Origin: Acidisphaera sp035272265
GTDB lineage: Bacteria > Pseudomonadota > Alphaproteobacteria > Acetobacterales > Acetobacteraceae
Assembly: GCA_035272265.1 (NCBI GenBank)
Contig: DATEQV010000035.1
Coordinates: 1 to 9,479, forward strand
Direction: 5' to 3'
Length of the DNA stretch: 9,479 bases
The notes under the pieces were generated by a model that was not told the DNA's origin, did not search any database, and saw only the letters and a program-made list of their open reading frames with translations. A program made the position numbers and the translations under genes. Below are positions 7,219-9,479 of this stretch, piece by piece (positions within the stretch are counted from its first letter, which is position 1; each line of letters opens with the position of its first letter).

Positions 7219-7258
7219 AAAACAGAACGCGCCGCTGCGCGAGCCTTCGCGGAGCGGC
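7219..7258 (-). terminator. GC-rich hairpin plus T tract ahead of ffh (terminator or leader attenuator)
   Basis: On the minus strand GCCGCT (7258-7253) pairs with AGCGGC (7236-7231), and inside it CGCGA (7251-7247) pairs with TCGCG (7242-7238), with one C-C mismatch between and an AGGC loop. This makes an 11-pair stem. Three bases later follows TTCTGTTTT (7227-7219), seven T in nine. This is the form of an intrinsic terminator. It lies 75 bases after the glycosyltransferase stop codon and could end that transcript. It also lies downstream of the candidate ffh promoter and ends next to the ffh ribosome binding site, so it may instead act in the ffh leader. The sequence alone does not decide. 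Confidence 0.55.
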
Positions 7259-7259
7259 G

Positions 7260-7274
7260 GTGTCCAGCGGACAC
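7260..7274. other. Perfect 6-bp hairpin near the predicted ffh transcription start
   Basis: GTGTCC (7260-7265) and GGACAC (7269-7274) are perfect inverted arms with an AGC loop. It sits just below the candidate -10 box, about where transcription would start. It could be an operator or a 5'-end stabilising hairpin. Function is not shown. Confidence 0.3.
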
Positions 7275-7277
7275 TCG

Positions 7278-7307
7278 GATATGCGGCCGGGGCGGCCGGG
7301 GCGTCAA
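7278..7307 (-). promoter_or_regulatory. Candidate sigma-70-type promoter for the ffh operon
   Basis: On the minus strand TTGACG (7307-7302) matches the -35 consensus in five of six bases. After 18 bases comes CATATC (7283-7278), a partial -10 match. Alphaproteobacterial housekeeping promoters are known for a strict TTGAC and a loose -10. Transcription would begin near 7271, about 64 bases before the ffh TTG start. It is the best promoter-like match I found in the gap between the glycosyltransferase and ffh. Confidence 0.45.
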
Positions 7308-7332
7308 GCGGGCGGTGGGGCTTGCGGCCTAG

Positions 7333-8706
7333 CTAGAACCCCACGGCATGGATGGCGGGTTCGGCTGCGCTGTCCGGCCTCGTCAGGGCGGCCGCAGCGG
7401 CGAGGATGGCGGCGGCTGCGGTGGGCCAGTCGGGGTGGTGGAAGCCGTGCGCGATCGCCGCTTCCCAGGGCGTCCGCCGCGCCGGCTCGGCCATCCAACC
7501 GGCAATCGCGTTCTCCCACGCGGCCTCGTCGGCCGCGTCGAGGCAGGGGGCGAGGTTGGCGGCGACCTCCGGGATCGCGCCGCCGGTCGAGGCGATGATC
7601 GCCCGGCCGTGGGAGAAGGATTCCACCAGCGGCAAGCCGTAGCCCTCGTAGGCCGAGGGGTAGAGGCAGAACGCGGCGCCCGCATACAGGGCATGCAGCA
7701 CCGGGCCGGTCGGGCGCAGATGCACGACGCGGTCGGTGGCGCGGATATCGGGCAGCAGGTCGTCCACCATCCAGCCGGGACGTCCGACGAAGACGAGGTG
7801 GAAGTCGTGCTGTTGAGGCAGGCCGGCCTGCAGCAGGCGGCGCCAGACGCGCAGCAGCATGGCGTGGCCCTTGCGCGGCTCGATCGTGCTGACGAACAGC
7901 GCGTAACGGCCGTGCTGCAGCGGCTTGGGGAGCGGGGGCACCGGCCCGCGCGGCGGCGGATCGAAGCCGAGCGGCACGATGGCGCTGGGCGGCAGCGGGA
8001 TGCCGTTCGCGGCGCAGAAGCGGCGCGCGTCGGCGGCGATCGCCTCGGCGGTGAACAGCACGGCGTCGGCCATCGCGAAGGTGCGCCGCCAGTGGGCGCG
8101 GAAGTGGACGACGTCCTTGGGCAGGTAGAACTGCGGATGCGTCGTCGGGATCAGGTCGTAGCAGAGCACAGCGTAGCGGAAGCCGAACCGCCGCTTGAGC
8201 GTCGCGATGGTGCCGCCGTCCTCCTGCTGCCAGTCCGCGCCGGCCGACAGGATGGTCGTCTGCGGGCCGAGCTTCAGGGGCGGGCCGAGGGCGAGGTCGC
8301 GCGGCACCACCGCGATCCGGGCGCCATCGGGCCCGGCGAGCGGGAAGTGGTGCGGCTTCGGCCACAGGATCGTCCGCTGGGCGAGGTCGGCGAGGCGGGC
8401 GACCGCGGGGCTGCGCGCGGTCAGGCGCAGCCGTTCCAACGCCATGACGAGGGGCTGGCGGTTCAGTTGGGGGCGGTCCGGCGGCGGGTCGGCGATCGTG
8501 CCGTGCCAGCCGGCGATGGCCGCCTCCCATGCCGGGGCGAGGGTGCGGAACGCGGTGCCGTCGAAGACGCAGCGCCGGCGCGCGGCCTGGGCGAGGGCGT
8601 GCTCCACCCGGGCGATTCCGACCGGCGGCCCGGTCCAGCGCGACAGGCTGGTCATATCGAGCACGAGGTCGGGCACGAATTCGGCGGGGGGGATGTCGAT
8701 ATCCAT
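7333..8706 (-). CDS. GT-B fold glycosyltransferase (GT4 / group 1 type)
   Basis: Predicted retaining glycosyltransferase that moves a sugar from a nucleotide donor to a lipid- or saccharide-linked acceptor, probably at the cytoplasmic face for surface polysaccharide. Donor and acceptor cannot be read from the sequence. The product has 457 residues. The N-terminal part (13-39) has the motif LVLDMTSLSRWTG...GIARVEHAL, seen in bacterial GT4 enzymes of polysaccharide clusters. The Rossmann-like half continues with YAVLCYDLIP (178-187). The C-terminal half carries FVSTIEPRKGH (271-281), FVGRPGW (306-312) and the donor-site E-x7-E motif, E354 to E362 in SAYEGYGLPLVESF. No signal peptide or clear membrane helix is visible. 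The ATG at 8706 lacks a good ribosome binding site; a small ORF with a good one ends 27 bases upstream in the same frame. It ends 125 bases before ffh. A second glycosyltransferase precedes it, so this is probably the edge of a polysaccharide locus. Confidence 0.9.
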   Translation of the reverse strand: MDIDIPPAEFVPDLVLDMTSLSRWTGPPVGIARVEHALAQAARRRCVFDGTAFRTLAPAWEAAIAGWHGTIADPPPDRPQLNRQPLVMALERLRLTARSPAVARLADLAQRTILWPKPHHFPLAGPDGARIAVVPRDLALGPPLKLGPQTTILSAGADWQQEDGGTIATLKRRFGFRYAVLCYDLIPTTHPQFYLPKDVVHFRAHWRRTFAMADAVLFTAEAIAADARRFCAANGIPLPPSAIVPLGFDPPPRGPVPPLPKPLQHGRYALFVSTIEPRKGHAMLLRVWRRLLQAGLPQQHDFHLVFVGRPGWMVDDLLPDIRATDRVVHLRPTGPVLHALYAGAAFCLYPSAYEGYGLPLVESFSHGRAIIASTGGAIPEVAANLAPCLDAADEAAWENAIAGWMAEPARRTPWEAAIAHGFHHPDWPTAAAAILAAAAALTRPDSAAEPAIHAVGF

Positions 8707-8733
8707 GGCGGTCGGTCTGCCGGGTCCGGTCCG

Positions 8734-8823
8734 TTACGCGTCCGGCCGTATCGGCTCGCGCTCCGCCGACACGACGAGGCGGGCGGCGTCGCGGCCACGG
8801 CCGGAGAACGCGTTGTGCGACAT
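8734..8823 (-). CDS. Possible small ORF (29 aa) with a strong ribosome binding site
   Basis: ATG at 8823 opens 29 codons (MSHNAFSGRGRDAARLVV, then SAEREPIRPDA) ending in TAA at 8734. GGGAAGGA lies five bases before the ATG (AAGGA at 8829-8833), among the best Shine-Dalgarno matches in the window. The ORF lies in the same frame as the glycosyltransferase, with one stop codon and nine codons between them, while that gene's own ATG has no clear ribosome binding site. It could be a small or leader protein whose translation feeds the next gene, or the remains of an older N-terminus cut by a stop mutation. I recognise no family, and a 29-codon ORF can occur by chance. Confidence 0.35.
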   Translation of the reverse strand: MSHNAFSGRGRDAARLVVSAEREPIRPDA

Positions 8824-8852
8824 GCAGGTCCTTCCCAGGCCGTTCCGCCGCC

Positions 8853-8881
8853 GTAGTAATCCGCGGCTTGTCGGTGCGCAA
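8853..8881 (-). promoter_or_regulatory. Weak candidate promoter upstream of the small ORF and glycosyltransferase
   Basis: On the minus strand TTGCGC (8881-8876) and TACTAC (8858-8853) are separated by 17 bases. Only three positions of each box match the usual consensus. The location, within the 259-base gap between two glycosyltransferase genes and just above a good ribosome binding site, is what makes it worth recording. Confidence 0.2.
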
Positions 8882-8965
8882 CAGACATTAAAGCCTGTCC
8901 AGGAGCGATGGAACCGCCCGCGCCGCACAGGCGCCGGTACTGCCGTGGCATGCGCCAGGGGCCGA

Positions 8966-9479
8966 TCACCGACGGCGAGCCTCGGCGCGCCGTTCCCGCG
9001 CGGCTTCCCGCAACACGGCGGCGACGGCCTTGTAGTTGCGCACGTTGTCGTGAGCGGGCGCCGCTGCGCGTGCCGCGTCGCCGATGCGCAGGCGCAGGTC
9101 GGGGTCCAGCAGCCGTGTCATGCGGTCCGCCAGCGCTACCACGTCTCCGGGGTCCGGCAGCACGAAGCCGGTGCGGCCGTCCCCGATCAGCTCGGCCGCG
9201 CCGTCCATCGCCGTGGTGATGACCGGCAGGCCGGCGGCACCGGCCTCGAGGGTCGACAGGCTGCACGCGTCCCAGCGCGTGGCATGCACCAGCACGTCCG
9301 CGGCGGCATAGAGGCGCGGCATGTCGCCGACCTCGCCGAGGAACGCCACGCGGCGCCGCACGCCGAGGCTCCCGGCCAGCTCCAGCCAGTCCGGGCCGGC
9401 CGCGCCGCCGGCGACGACGGCGCGGACGTCGGCGCCGGATGCGCGCACCCGCGCCAGCGCGCGCAGCGCCGTGTCGACG
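8966..9479 (-). CDS. Glycosyltransferase, GT4 type, partial (start lies beyond the window)
   Basis: The C-terminal 170 residues of a GT-B glycosyltransferase are present; the frame is open to the right edge, so the gene begins outside. Visible parts, numbered from the edge: VDTALRALARV (1-11), typical of the segment after the central linker; RRRVAFLGEVGDMPRLYAAADVLVHATRWDAC across 41-72; and the donor-site segment CSLSTLEAGAAGLPVITTAMDGAAEL (72-97), where E78 is the conserved second acidic residue and D70 stands where many relatives have glutamate. The pattern (C)SL..LEA..GLPVITT..NGAAEL resembles WaaG/RfaG-like and related LPS or surface-glycan enzymes, so a role in surface polysaccharide is likely. 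The protein ends in a highly basic tail (RERRAEARRR). A GTG at 9448 is an internal codon, not the start. Sugar specificity cannot be told. Confidence 0.88.
   Translation of the reverse strand, partial: VDTALRALARVRASGADVRAVVAGGAAGPDWLELAGSLGVRRRVAFLGEVGDMPRLYAAADVLVHATRWDACSLSTLEAGAAGLPVITTAMDGAAELIGDGRTGFVLPDPGDVVALADRMTRLLDPDLRLRIGDAARAAAPAHDNVRNYKAVAAVLREAARERRAEARRR

Noticed and set aside
5787..7307. Very long open frame running upstream of rpsP through ffh
   Set aside because: It is an out-of-frame shadow of ffh. Only the S16 part from MGLKIRL onward is real; the rest is arginine/proline-rich noise.
8880..8897. Hairpin ACAGGC-TTTAAT-GTCTGT on the minus strand as terminator of the partial glycosyltransferase
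   Set aside because: It has only six pairs including one G-T and no T tract, so it is too weak to call.

Overview
The window is high-GC (roughly 70%) bacterial chromosomal DNA. Every gene I can support lies on the minus strand, so transcription runs from right to left. The gene order ffh-rpsP-rimM-trmD-rplS, followed directly by leucine genes, is a layout I associate with Alphaproteobacteria, especially Rhodospirillales/Acetobacteraceae-like organisms. The Ffh G4 motif (TRMD) and the alphaproteobacterial-style 'GGCCGGGC...GCCCGGCC / ATCCACGACTT' intergenic palindromes agree with that. The lineage call is inference from gene order and motifs, not from a database search.

Layout in transcription order: (1) 9479-8966, the C-terminal half of a GT4-type glycosyltransferase cut by the window edge. 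(2) 8965-8707, a spacer holding a possible 29-codon small ORF with a good ribosome binding site and a weak candidate promoter. (3) 8706-7333, a complete second GT-B glycosyltransferase. (4) 7332-7208, a control region with a candidate TTGACG promoter and a GC-rich hairpin followed by a T tract, just ahead of ffh. (5) 7207-3688, the translation and protein-export operon ffh-rpsP-rimM-trmD-rplS, with short gaps of 23-26 bases and a 4-base ATGA overlap between rimM and trmD. (6) 3673-2255 leuC, only 14 bases after rplS, then a 141-base gap, then leuB at 2113-1004. (7) 1003-724, a non-coding spacer with an inverted pair of REP-like palindromes. (8) 723-127, a 198-residue protein of unknown function. 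(9) 126-1, a somewhat lower-GC end with nothing I can identify.

The central operon couples the SRP GTPase, two ribosomal proteins (S16, L19), the 30S maturation factor RimM and the tRNA m1G37 methyltransferase TrmD. The downstream genes encode two enzymes of leucine synthesis: the large subunit of isopropylmalate isomerase and isopropylmalate dehydrogenase. The small isomerase subunit gene leuD, which often lies between them in related genomes, is absent here.

Most of the window is ordinary conserved housekeeping DNA, and I do not see a new defence, mobile or biosynthetic system. The points worth a second look are the missing leuD, the TTG start of ffh behind a terminator-like leader hairpin, possible RNA structure or duplication at the rplS and rimM starts, the small ORF in frame ahead of the glycosyltransferase, the inverted REP pair, and the uncharacterised 198-residue protein.
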